DNA from: Paracentrotus lividus
Taxonomy: Eukaryota > Echinodermata > Echinoidea > Camarodonta > Echinidae
DNA: 64,000 nt
Direction: 5' to 3'
NCBI GenBank assembly: GCA_940671915.1
Contig: CALNVZ010001491.1
Coordinates: 73,266 to 137,265 of the forward strand
The stretch's first letter is position 1. Each line of letters opens with the position of its first letter. Below, piece by piece: positions 24,345-36,400 of this stretch. Made by a program: the position numbers and the translations under genes. The notes beneath the pieces are model-generated. The model was given only the letters and a program-made list of their open reading frames with translations. It searched no databases and had not been told where the DNA came from.

Positions 24345-25344
24345 AGGTCATGACATTGAAATGTGAATGACACTGTCTAAAAGTGATTTGGAGAGGTTGA
24401 TAATATTTCACCTAATCATTATTTTATGCTGTGAGGTTTTGGAACTGCCAGAGTGATAAGAAATCAACTTACACAGAAATGCATGTATGGGGCACTACAA
24501 AATGTTTGGGACCCAAACATTCAGCTGTTTGGGTATATTTGGGTCATATTATGACTATTAGGGCAATTGAAGAGCAATCTTTTCTTGTGGAGCTTTTTAT
24601 CATGATATTCTTCCCAAATAGCATGAAAATAACAGGAAAGCTAAATAATTTTCTTCATCTTTCCCCACACCTTCCCAATACACTAGATTCCCTTTAAAAC
24701 AAAATATCAAAACGGTATAGAACACAAAGATGTACATATATATTGTTTAGCACACTATAGCTTTGAAATATGTAAAGAATCTACAAAATCAGTGTGATAA
24801 ATAAGTCGGAGGGCATTTTGCATACGATGTTGTAACTAAACACAACCGAAAAAGTTTAAAGTATATTATGAAAACCGCTGACAAAGTAAAGTTGTTTGAG
24901 ATGCTGGACACATTCAAACAAATTTACTTTGTAGGTAGTAATACATTTAGAAAAAAATGCAGTGAATTCCACTGGTTAATGAAATAAGATATTTACAATT
25001 TCCAGTATACATGTATAAAAAAAAAATTTAAATGGTTTTGGCAAAACTTTTCTGTTGAACCTTTTGGACTTAAATGGCAAATTGTGTATTTCATAGTATA
25101 TATTTCTGTCTTTGGTTTTGATATCTTATAAAGTCATGTATTTATCACACTCAAATAGCATTGAAATTGAGGTATTGATAAATTTGTATAAAGAAATAGT
25201 TTATGATTTCCTTTTTCCTGATATCTTTTTGTATAAATTATGTATTATGTCAACGATTATGTGATACAAAATGGAACACAATAAATGTAGTTATTTTTTA
25301 AACATTGTCATAAAGTCATTTTGTGTTGAGGTGTTTATACATTC

Positions 25345-26078
25345 CACTCTTAAGGCCAGTATGCAAATGTGGAGAGGAGGAGACCATGAGTCACCTTCTA
25401 CAATGCCCTCTCCTCCCCTACCCCTGCTCCCAAGCTGATCTTGCTACTCTTTCGCCTAATGGGATCGCCTGCATTCGGTATTTAACGGGTAGAGTGTAAT
25501 TCAGAGTTTGAATACCCTAAGAAACAGTATACAGTCTGTGTCAAATAAAATGGTACAAGTGGAAAACATTTTTTTAAAGTAGGAAGATTAATTACAGCTT
25601 GCTAATGTTTGGTATTTTCATAAAGCAGGAAAATCAGACTTTCACCTGCAATTTTTTCATCACATTTCGTGTTGTAATTTTTGAAATATGACTAGTTTTC
25701 TACAATCGAGAAAAATTCATTTTTCGCACGTTGAGGCGTCCCATGCCTTTGTGTAGAGGTTTCGCATAATGGCCTGGAAGTGTTCAATTTTAATTTGTTC
25801 CTCGTCACACAAAATTTAGCATAACTTTGTTTTACGAACGCAAATTATACAGCACAAAGCGCATAAGCAAGGAAATTTATTTGCCTTTATTTTGGTACCA
25901 CATAAACACATTATTTGAAAATATTTCACACCTAAATAATTTTTTTTCCGACTGTACCATTTTTTTTGACACAGACTGTATACAATGTAAACAATGATCT
26001 CTAAATGTAATCGGGTATAATTTCAAAATAATCAAACAGAAGAATAGGAGAAAGGACTCGAGAAGAAGAAGAAGACTC
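25345..26078 (+). mobile_element. 5'-truncated non-LTR retrotransposon 3' end, interrupted by a MITE
   Basis: The plus-strand frame from 25348 reads VCKCGEEETMSHLLQCPLLP and ends at a stop near 25498. This is the Cys/His-rich tail typical of non-LTR ORF2 proteins. The 3' sequence continues to a (GAA)n-like tail at about 26063-26078. ACTCTT occurs just before the start and just after the tail, a possible 6-bp target duplication. A TA-flanked MITE (25532-25978) interrupts the 3' UTR. Confidence 0.55.
25532..25978. mobile_element. TA-flanked MITE, CAGTCTGTGTCAAA termini
   Basis: TA|CAGTCTGTGTCAAA...ATGGTACA is inverted as TGTACCAT...TTTGACACAGACTG|TA. It is 447 bp with TIRs of about 27 bp, consistent with a Tc1/mariner-type non-autonomous element. 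Confidence 0.75.
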
Positions 26079-26402
26079 TTGTTATAAAGATAGGGTCAGG
26101 ACCAAGCCAATAATATACTCATACAAAATCCCATTTAAACACATCAGTTTCTAAACATTTTGACCGAGGGAAGTGCTTCGTACTGTAGGCCTATCCGTGC
26201 TCTTGATAGCAGGAGTGGACTGTACCAGCTGTTATCAGATACACTTTGAATAAAGTTATGCAATTCTAGTATCAGATCTAATTAGATTTATTGCTAGTAT
26301 CAAAATGCCAATTTATTTCCCTACCATAATGCCAAAGTTGAAATGATTTTGTAGATGATGCAGTAATTGCACTTGGATTTCTTTTATAGGTCGCCTTCGC
26401 AT

Positions 26403-26574
26403 TTAACCACTTGGCTGCGGACCATGTAATGCTACGTGCTTGGCGTTTGTGCACTGTGCGCGGACCACGTAATATTAAGTACTCATGCTGTTGTCTGAGC
26501 TTTGTATCACCAGCGCCACGCTGGTCATGCCCGTTTGTGTAATAAGCACCATGCTGCAGCAGTCAAGTGGTTAA
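26403..26574. mobile_element. TTAA-flanked MITE, CCACTTGGCTGC termini
   Basis: TTAA|CCACTTGGCTGC is inverted as GCAGTCAAGTGG|TTAA, 172 bp. The interior has two diverged copies of GCGGACCAYGTAAT. Confidence 0.65.
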
Positions 26575-27592
26575 GAAATTGAGTAACTTTGCAGGTTTGC
26601 AAAATCTTTTGTTGGGCCCTACATGCAGTCAGTACATGTAATAATGTTTCAACCCTGCAAATTTTATTTTTTGAGCTTCACAATAAGTAAACGGTGATGA
26701 TTTTCCTTCCATACACTGCAGTGTTATAGTTATATGTAGGGACGCTTATGACAATCGTGATATGCACTCATTAATATCTCAGAAATTAAACAACCAATGA
26801 GCTTCAAAATCTCGGGCAATTCCTGTCTGACCTAAATGTTTGCAATTATGATTACTGCTTTAGCTGAATGTGATTGCACAGGCTTTTTTTAACAGTCCAT
26901 CTTGTATAATTTGAAGGATGTGAAGAATAACAACAGAGATAGCAATTGACTTTACAGGAAAATGTTGTATCTGCGTTTATTGTAATCTCATAAAATTACA
27001 TATCATGTGCATGTCCGCAAACATCTGATTACGGTACATAATTATTTACAAATTTACAATACATATTTATATAAACACGCAGAATATGACAAGACATATA
27101 ATATACTTCCAGCAAATTTTACATTTTTCATTCAGAAGATTGATTCACCCAACTAACAAAAATATAAATGAATACAGAAATACATGTATTTTTCATGAAA
27201 CTAATACTACTAAATCATAACTATAACAACCAAATGACAGATTTGCATTCAATATTAAAATATGGGTATGGTTTTGGTAGTTTTCAATATTTTTTAATTA
27301 TATTGCTCATAACTATTCTTATACCCACAGAAAAAGATAAGCATAACAATCACACCAACATGTAAAGTGATACAATACAGTGCACAACACGCTCACTATT
27401 GATGCATGTAGAAAAACTTGGAAAAAAACATATTCAGGTTTTAACAAAACATATAACCACATGATGAAGCAAGAGAATAGCTAGCAATTCATATATCTTT
27501 GATAAAGTTTTTTTTTTCTCCAATGAAGCTAACCAATTTTTAGTATCCTTTATTGAAATATTTTTATCACTAGATTATTCTTTGTGTTCACA

Positions 27593-28102
27593 CAGTGGAA
27601 ACTTGGTATAAAAAGGTTATGATATAACAAATATCTGGTATAATAACCAGCTATTCTTCATGTCAAAAACCATGCTTTCTAAACCCCAAAATGAAGCCAC
27701 CACAGTGTGTCAAAGGAGTTAGCCGCCATGTTTTTTCCACACACATGAACATTTGACATTTTTTGAAAAACAAGGTTTAGTCACCCAGGCCCATCGATGT
27801 CATTCTTATGAAAAACAAACACATATTTGGAATAGAGACTGGGAAAACTGCCTTTTTTACGATGAAATTTGATTATTTGTGTGAGAGTAGTACCCTGCAA
27901 CATAGATGATATCATCAATCTCACAATTAAAATCAATTGTAAGTCTACGGGAAACTTTGTACATGTACTATGGACTTACAATCGACTGTAAGATTGACCA
28001 CATCTCTATACGTTTCGGGGCACTGATTGTACAAACAAAATTTTCATTTGGATGGGAGAAATAGATTGTTATATCTGCTCTCTTCACATCCAGTTTCCAC
28101 TG
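27593..28102. mobile_element. MITE with CAGTGGAAACTTGGTATA termini
   Basis: CAGTGGAAACTTGGTATA pairs with CCAGTTTCCACTG at the right end, followed by TA. The style is pogo/mariner-like. The left edge of the assembly duplicate (27834) falls inside it. Confidence 0.5.
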
Positions 28103-28117
28103 TATGCATAAATGAAC

Positions 28118-28320
28118 TACTGTATAAGTTGATATTTTTGCGGTGACTTTATTTTCGCGAATTTCGCCAGTCAGTGATCACGAAAATTTCCACTTCAATA
28201 CAAGGCTATTTATAGTAATGAAGTCAATACCAAAATCGCGAAATTTTGCTCTCGCGAATTTCCCCAACTAGTCCAAAATCGCGAAAATATCTGGACGCGA
28301 AAATATTGGCTTATACAGTA
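28118..28320. mobile_element. MITE with TACTGTATAAG termini and TCGCGAA repeats
   Basis: TACTGTATAAG is inverted as CTTATACAGTA. The interior repeats ATCGCGAAA/TTTCGCGA several times. A second copy lies in the duplicate at about 35834-36045. Confidence 0.65.
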
Positions 28321-28615
28321 TACCAATAAATGTGAAGTCACAATAAAGATGGATAGACCTAGGCTACACCTAAAATAGGCAAAAAAAAAGGGGGAGAGGG
28401 GGAGATCTAACTAGAGAATGATACCGTCTTTATCATAATCACAATTTTTCCATACTAAGAAATACCTAAATACAGTCTACTCTCATTATAAGGAACAGAT
28501 ACAAGTTCTTCTAATAACAAGGCAAAGCTCCTACTTTCAATCATGTGCATAAGTGTATCTGTGCCTCTGTGTTAATTATTATAGGCTTAGTCCCAAGCAC
28601 CTCGTTGGACTACAT

Positions 28616-28744
28616 CATATCGTCGGCTGAGAACCAGAAGGGCGCTATTACCATTGACTTTGTTCTGCAATAGCGCCCTTCTGGTTCTCAACGGAACATC
28701 TTTAAGATACAATAACGCCCTTCTGGCTCTCAAAAGACGATATG
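28616..28744. repeat. Three-arm hairpin cluster (GAGAACCAGAAGGGCGCTATT)
   Basis: The arm at 28629-28649 is perfectly complementary (21 bp) to 28669-28689. It is also nearly complementary to 28711-28731, whose outer flanks CATATCGTC and GACGATATG pair too. The first arm could therefore pair with either of two partners. A copy lies at about 36335-36460. Confidence 0.8.
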
Positions 28745-28998
28745 TTCTTAATTTACAGATCACCTACTTCATTATCTGAAGTGCTATTCAGTTTTTGTGA
28801 TATCAACTTAGTCACATTATTGTCTTCTAGTATTTGGAGATCTTCATGTTCATGGCCAACACAAGGGACAAAATACAGTCCACTCCTGTTGACTGTATTT
28901 ATACCAAGCCAATCAACTACTTATACTGAAATTGTAGGCACATAGACATCAAGTGCACATGTATATTCTAAATTGGTATTGGGAGAATCGCCATGTTA

Positions 28999-29189
28999 CA
29001 GTGGAAACTCGTTATAAAGAGGTCTGAAATAACAACATCCCTGATATAAATAGGTTATTTTGTATACCGGTATCTTAACGGTACCTCCTCTTTTTTTTCC
29101 CTCTCTCTCTTTATTCTGATAATGAGATTCCTGATATAACAAGGTAATTTCCATGGTCTCAAGGACCTCGTTATAAAGAATTTCCACTG
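28999..29189. mobile_element. TA-flanked MITE, CAGTGGAAACTCGTTATAA termini
   Basis: TA|CAGTGGAAACTCGTTATAAAG is inverted as CTCGTTATAAAGAATTTCCACTG|TA, 191 bp. This is a pogo/Tc1-mariner-like non-autonomous element. Confidence 0.75.
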
Positions 29190-29492
29190 TATAATGAAAT
29201 CTTTTTGTATCCATTTTCTAACATTCAGTAAAGTGGACAAAGTACATGGCAGGTATAAATCACAAATCTATTCCTCTCCGTGTATGCAAATTGCAATATT
29301 TCTGTCAAAAGATTATGAAGTTAAAGTGACCATGAAGTCGGTATTGTCTTTTCAATACTGCACCATTTTATCTCTGTTCACTTCATTTCAGAATCTTATC
29401 ATTTATAGCTCTTGAGTGAAAGTTGGCATAATAGCCAATACAGTACACTCCCATGATTGTAATGAGGTCCTCGGGACCAAGACAAATACTTC

Positions 29493-29897
29493 GGCCCGAA
29501 TTCACAAAGGTGGATTCTGCAAAATCCATGGAACTGTGGATTATGTAAATTTTGTGTAATAATTACGCTTAATTTTAGCACGTACTGTGAGAAAGGTCCA
29601 ATATGAATGCGTGATTTTGTCAAAGAGCGCTAAATTTACACTTGTCGCTATGGTTAAGTCTGCTGTTTATTCAAACTAATTTAAATAAACCGTTGACTCA
29701 ACAGTGGACTCATTAATGCGAAACAGTGGGCTCCTTATGTCAAAACCATAGCAACTGGCATAAATCTAGCGCGTTAGGACAAAATCGTGCATTTATATCG
29801 GACCTTTTTCCACGCTAAAATTAAGCTTAATTATTAGACAAAATGTAATCCATGGTTTCAGTCCACGGTTTTGAAACCACCTTTGTGAATTCGGGCC
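29493..29897. mobile_element. GGCCCGAATTC MITE, second family member
   Basis: Same termini as the element at 12729-13157, 405 bp. It appears to sit inside a pogo-like repeat: flanking sequence resembles CAGT...ATTGTAATGAGG and TTGTTATAATGAA. Confidence 0.75.
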
Positions 29898-30413
29898 TTT
29901 GTTATAATGAAATCTTGTTGGGTTAGAAAGAGTTGCCTCATTATAAAAACATCTTGTTATATTGTTACATCTTGTTATATCTTGTTATATTGGGAATAGA
30001 CTGTGATCATGTTTAAATTGGTCTGCTTTTGTGAGTAATGGCCACTGGTGTAGTTTTACTGTACATAACATCTCAATCAGTAACATCATCATAATCATCA
30101 TCAACAGAAACACGAAAATGTCTTGGGTCACATCCATACTGATGCTACATGTACATGTATTATGAATTTATAATGACATTCAGTTGGATAGTAACCTGTA
30201 TAAATAGTACCTGCTTCTAAAGGACACTACCTTGGTCCAGCCAGTGAATACCTGTCTACAAAGACCGCAGCTGTTGTTTCCTTTTGTGTGGTCTTTATAT
30301 ACAGTCATCACTAGATATTATTGTTCGTATATAGACTACTTGTTCTCTGATACGACCACTCTGTCATCCATAGAGTATGGATTACATAATATGTTGCTGT
30401 GGGGATAAATCTA

Positions 30414-33400
30414 TCATGACTGTGATTCTGACGACGAAGCGGTGGATGATGAGGGTTGCTGCTTCTTTTTGGAGTTCATCTCAACGATCCAGGGGTGGAC
30501 CAGGACCTGTTCTAGAGGGAGTCTGTGGGCAGGGTTGTGTTGTAGTAGCTGTGGAGAGAGGAAGAAACAAATTGATTGATCGTGGTTAGTTCCCATCAAA
30601 TCTAAAAAATATTTTTGATAAAGAAAACTTTTTTAAAAATTGCATCTGCAAAGTTTACTTTCATCTCAGGCTACACTTTTGTTCCTCAGTGATGAAAGCC
30701 AGGAAACCTCCCACTAAGGGCGACTCCTCCTGGGGGACTTGCTGTTAGGGTGAAGTTCTCCAGGGGTACAGGTTGGAGTTGTCCCTGGGATACATACATT
30801 ATTATATTACAGCATATATTTTATACTTGCTTTTTATTACATGTAGCATTGGACATTTTGCAAATGTCTAAATATTTGAATCGTGTTCAAAGGTAAATAT
30901 TCAGTACTCACCCTTTTGATCAAGTCTTTGGCACCTGCTGATACATAACTAGGGAATCGGTAGTCAACCTATAATGAACAGAGAGATAGGGAGAGTGAAA
31001 GGCATGAGAAGAAATGTCATCAACAAACAAAAGTTAAAGCTAACATTTGTCAGAAATCATGCCAAATAGCGGTTATACTTGTTAGCAAAACAAATTGCAG
31101 TTAGCAATAGGTTTTAATAGTCATAAGTTTGTTTATTGTAATATATAACGGTGAGCAGAATCCAGCCACCGCCCCCCCCCCTCCCCCGGACATGACATAA
31201 TGGGGGGGGGGGGGACCACACTGGCCGTTTTAGGGTTAACATGGAGTTGGGATAATAATACAGTCCACCCCTAATAAACAAAATCTTGTTATAATGAAGA
31301 GAAATGACATTTGCATATGTTTACGTTTGAAATTGGGACCAGGAGGATTGTCCAGGATATTTTTAACGAGTCGTGAGAACTTCATGATAACGAGAGTGGA
31401 CTGTAGGAATGTTTCCCTGCATAATTATAATAATAATAATCATTTTATATACCGCACAACAGCCTCTATAGCGGTTGAGAGAAAAGATGTAAGAACTGAA
31501 AAAGAAATACTTTGCGCTACAAATTGTATCAAAATTAATCTGTGGCATGTTCACCCGATCATGAAGTAATTACAAATAGGAATGGGCCAAAAATGGGCCA
31601 TGAAGGATATGACTTGAGTGATTTAAGATTTAAAAAGATGAGTTTTAGGCATAGCTTTAAATGTGTAAACAGGGCTAGCATTGCGAACTTGAAGGGGGAG
31701 ATTGTTCCAAAGAAATGAAGCTGCTTAAAGGGATGCAGTAACATTGAATGATATTCAAATCACATTTATTCGATTCAGCTTATTTTGCCAACATAATTAT
31801 AAACACTTAGGTAGGTCTGGGTATACTCTTTCAAAATTGCAAGCTAAGTGCTTGCTTTACTTCGAGATATCAATGATTTCATACTCAAAATTTATAAACC
31901 AACACCGGATGGTTTATAAACCATGTCTTTCCAACAGCACCCATTTCCTGTTGTAAAGTCCCCCGTCTCTAGCGGCCTGTAAAGCTATCACAAGGGTACT
32001 GGTGTCGACTGTATGCTTGGCATTGTTTTACACTTGTTAAGGTAAATGACTTCCATTTGATCTGAAACTTTCAGTAGTTTGTTTTACTGTTGGAACAATA
32101 TAATTTATTAATCTTGATATAATTGCTCTTGTTTTGAAAGCTACTAAATCCCTTTAAAGGAAGGAGTCCGGCTGAAATGAAAAAGTTTTAAAATAAGAAA
32201 ACATCAAGCACAAACACAAAAATAATTCATTAAAATCAGGGGATGAAAAATAACAAAGTTATGCATTTTTTTAGAGTCTTGATTTTTTTTGTAAAACAGT
32301 TCTTGGCAATTGTCTATTGTCTCATTTGAATATTTAATATTCAAATGAGCAAACTGATGATGTCACAGTCCCCCTACTTAGTGTGTATGTTATTATATGA
32401 AATCCTATTTATTCTCATTTTTTCATATATCATATACAGAAAATCTGTCCCTCATACTGAAATAAGTAAAAGCACTGTGACCTTGAACATTCCAGCAAGA
32501 TTAATCCCTGTTTTATGTCCCTTGGGGCAGAAAATCTTGATAATGGTATTTCATACAATGAAATACAAAGAAAGTAGGGGGACTGAGACATCAATCAGTT
32601 TGCCAATTTGAAGAAACTGTTCCTAAAAAATTCAAAACTAAGAAAACTTCATAATTTGCCTATTTTCTTATCCGATTTTAATGAAATTTTCAGTGTTGTG
32701 CTTTTTCGATTTTACTTTATTTTTCTTATAATGCAAACTCCAGCCCGGATGAGTCCTTTAAGAGAAAGAACGTTTCAACCATATTGTTTGTAAGAAGTAT
32801 GAGATGGAGAAAGGAGAGATAACACATCATACATACCCTTGTGATTCTACGATACGTCTCACTGCTACCCTCGGCTTCAAAGGGGGGTTTCCCTACTAGA
32901 AATTCATAGCAGAGTACCCCTAGACTCCAGAGATCCACCTTGTCATCATGCATGCGCCCCTCAATCATCTCGGGTGGGAGGTAGTCCATGGTTCCGCATA
33001 GGGTGTTTCGTCTAGATAGAGGACACAACATTGAACATATCGTAGATTTGTCTATAAATGCATGACTAAAGTTCAACCCGAGATTACCCATTGCAACTAA
33101 AAAGAAAACTGCTGCCTTGTTTGACTGTGCAGTAGGCTTAAATTCTAATTCAAAACAATTTTGTCTCCCCTAGCAAGCAATATCAAAAGTATTTCAAGTC
33201 AGAAATTCATGGTCTCATTTGAAAAATATTGGTGATTTTGGCTACTTATCGCTTATTGTTGAGAGAAAGACAAACATGGTAGAATTCATGATGAATGGAT
33301 TGATTGATTGATTGATTGATTAGGGTTTAACGACACTACCAACACAATGTGTCATATAAGTGTCAAACTAGATATTACTTTAATGACGTGATACTGAGTT

Positions 33401-36400
33401 AGCTTGGGGTGGCTACTTTCCCGGGAAAAAATCCCTACTCTTTCGAATAGGAAAGCAGGTTCTTTAATGCAAGTGGGTTGCTCTCCATCACACGGACGAC
33501 GGCTTAAAGCTCCTCCGAAAGACTATAGTAATTTTTAATGTCTTAATAATTGTCATAGCTGCTTTGATAAGCTTCAATGTTTTTTTTTTAAATCTGAGAA
33601 AAAGATTTTTTCTTTAACCCCTATTCAGACGGGGGGGGGTCAATTTGACCCCCCCCTGAACAAAATCCGCGACTGCCGCGCAACCGCTGCGAATCGCAAC
33701 CCGGCGCTTTATGACTTTTTCTTTCAAGTGTCCCGCAACTTTTGACACCAAGTTCGAAAAATCGGACACTCCGTTGTTGCGTTACGCAACATTATGTAAT
33801 CGCATGTCAGGCCAAAATTGAATGAAAATCGTCATTTTGCATGCGTTTGTGTACAAAATACTGCTTTTTTCTAAATTGCTTTATAACACTGATAATTGTG
33901 TTTCTTGAGCCTTTTGATTAATTAAATTGGCTCTTATATTGATCAAATACATTTCTCAAGCATAAAAAATTACAAAACAAAGAATACATAAGAAATAAAA
34001 ACAATAGAATACATAAGAAATCATAAAACAATAGAATACAAAAGAATTAATTTGAAATTTCTGAATTGTCAATTCAATACTGTTGTCTATGCTACTCAGC
34101 AACTTTTAGAAAAAATTTGGGGTTCATAACTATATTTATTAATGAAATATTAACGATTTCAATAAAAAAGCATCTAATTTGCATACGTGAGTTGCAAATA
34201 TTGCATAAATTAAATATGTGAAATTTTTTTTTCAAAAAAAACATATCAGCGACTTACACCTTTGTTGGCGGTTCTGCGCAAATTTCACGGATCGGACATC
34301 ATGCCGCGCCGAGATCTCAGGGGGGGTCAAATTGACCCCCCCCAGTCAAATTCTCTGTATGATCCATGAATTGGGTTAGGAGAACCACAATTCTTGAGCG
34401 TGAAACGTCACAAAATATATCGTTAATCCGGTACGTCATAAAAATTAGTACGTATGTGGCTAAATTCAACACATTCAATAAGGATATGCTTAACTGATAA
34501 AACAACAATCACACGATACACAACGGGCAGTTCCTCCGCTGCGAGCAAATAAGAGTGCGTCAAATGAGAATGACCGATTCTAACACGGGTCAACACAATA
34601 CATCACGTCGTTTAGTTAAGGGATTGTATTATGTGTTTGATTACTGATTGGTGTTGTTAGTTTATTGACAGGGTTTAAATCCCATGACGTTTGCCATTTT
34701 CTTCTAATGTAAATATTAATTTCGACTTTAGATCTGTATATGGGATCTGTATTTTAGTTACCTCTTAATTTGAGAGCTTCTTTAGCTAACTTGTCAGCTT
34801 TTTCATTTCCTTTGATACCTGTATGCTCGGTATCCATGCGAAAACACCTTTTGCATAGTACATCAAGTTTATATAGAGATTCTAGTAACTGTACAACAAA
34901 GGGGTGTTTAAGGTTTCTGCACTGCAAAGCCATTAAACTAGATAAGGAATCTGTAAAAATTACAAAGTGTCTTTTTTCGTGTTTTCAACAATGTGTAAGG
35001 CCATTTTCAAGGCCAACAATTCTGCAGTGTATATAGACGCACTGTCCGGTAATCTAATCTGATCCTGTACATTGTTGCTAATACAGGCTGATCCAACTTT
35101 TTCTCATCTTTTGACCCATCGGTATAGATAGCCTGGAAGTTTCTGTATTTATGGCCTGATCTCACCGAATTTATCTAAATAGACAAGGTCACTAGTGAAG
35201 CCCTTTGAAAGTTTTATGTAAGGTTCATTACTGGCTCAAAATCATCCAAGGTGTATTTTAGGTACTAGAAAAGGAGAAATACTAGTGTTATTTAGTATGT
35301 GTATTAGAGCTCTTGAATACGAAGTCCAAAAGATTTATTGAAGATGGTTTAAGGTTATAAAAACCAACATGTCGCGGTCTGAAAGTAATATCATATGTTG
35401 GGTTTGATGTGTTATATTTTTAATTAATCGCATAGCTAAGAGAAAGTTTCTCGTATCGTAAATGCAAAGGTGGTTCATTAGCCTCCACATAAAGGCTTTC
35501 CATGGAGGAATCTCTCTTCTTTTTTNNNNNNNNNNNNNNNNNNNNNNNNNAGAGACTGGGAAAACTGGCCTTTTTACGATGAAATTTGATTATTGTGTGA
35601 GAGTAGTACCCCAACATAGATGATATCATCAATCTCACAATTAAATCTCAATTGTAAAGTCACGGAAACTTTGTACATGTACTATGGACTTACAATCGAC
35701 TGTAAGATTGACCACATCTCTATACGTTTCGGGGCACTGATTGTACAAACAAAATTTTCATTTGGATGGGAGAAATAGATTGTATATTCTGCTCTCTTCA
35801 CATCCAGTTTCCACTGTATGCATAAATGAACTACTGTATAAGTTGAATATTTTGCGGTGACTTTATTTTCGCCGAAATTCGCCAGTCAGTGATCACGAAA
35901 ATTTCCACTTCAATACAAGCCTATTTATAGTAATGAAGTCAATACCAAAATCGCGAAATTTTGCTCTCGCGAATTTCCCCAACTAGTCCAAAATCGCGAA
36001 AAATATCTGGACGCGAAAATATGGCTTAATACAGTATACCAATAAATGTGAAGTCACAATAAAAGATGGATAGACCTAGGCTACACCTAAAATAGGCAAA
36101 AAAAAAGGGGGAGAGGGGGGAGATCTAACTAGAGAATGATACCGTCTTTATCATAATCACAATTTTTCCATACTAAGAAATACCTAATACAGTCTACTCT
36201 CATTATAAGGAACAGATACAAGTTCTTCTAATACAAGGCAAAGCTCCTACTTTCAACATGTGCTAAGTGTATCTGTCCCTCGTGTTTAATTATTATAGCT
36301 TAGTCCCAAGCACCTCGTTGGACTACATCATATCGTCGGCTGAGAACCAGAAGGCGCTTTACCATTGACTTGTTTTGCAATAGCGCCCTTCTGGTTCTCA

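Larger units (their letters stand above)
27834..35507. repeat. Left copy of a 7.6-kb near-identical duplicate (assembly overlap)
   Basis: It starts AGAGACTGGGAAAACTG and matches 35551-43182 in the same order and orientation to about CCACATAAAGGCTTTCCATG. It contains Aurora exons 7-9 with intact frames. The differences are mostly one-base indels, many in homopolymers, in introns and exons alike. It ends beside the N gap. Confidence 0.92.

Noticed and set aside
33300..33322. (GATT)n as an independent microsatellite
   Set aside because: It is the 3' tail of the Jockey element, adjacent to its target-site duplication.
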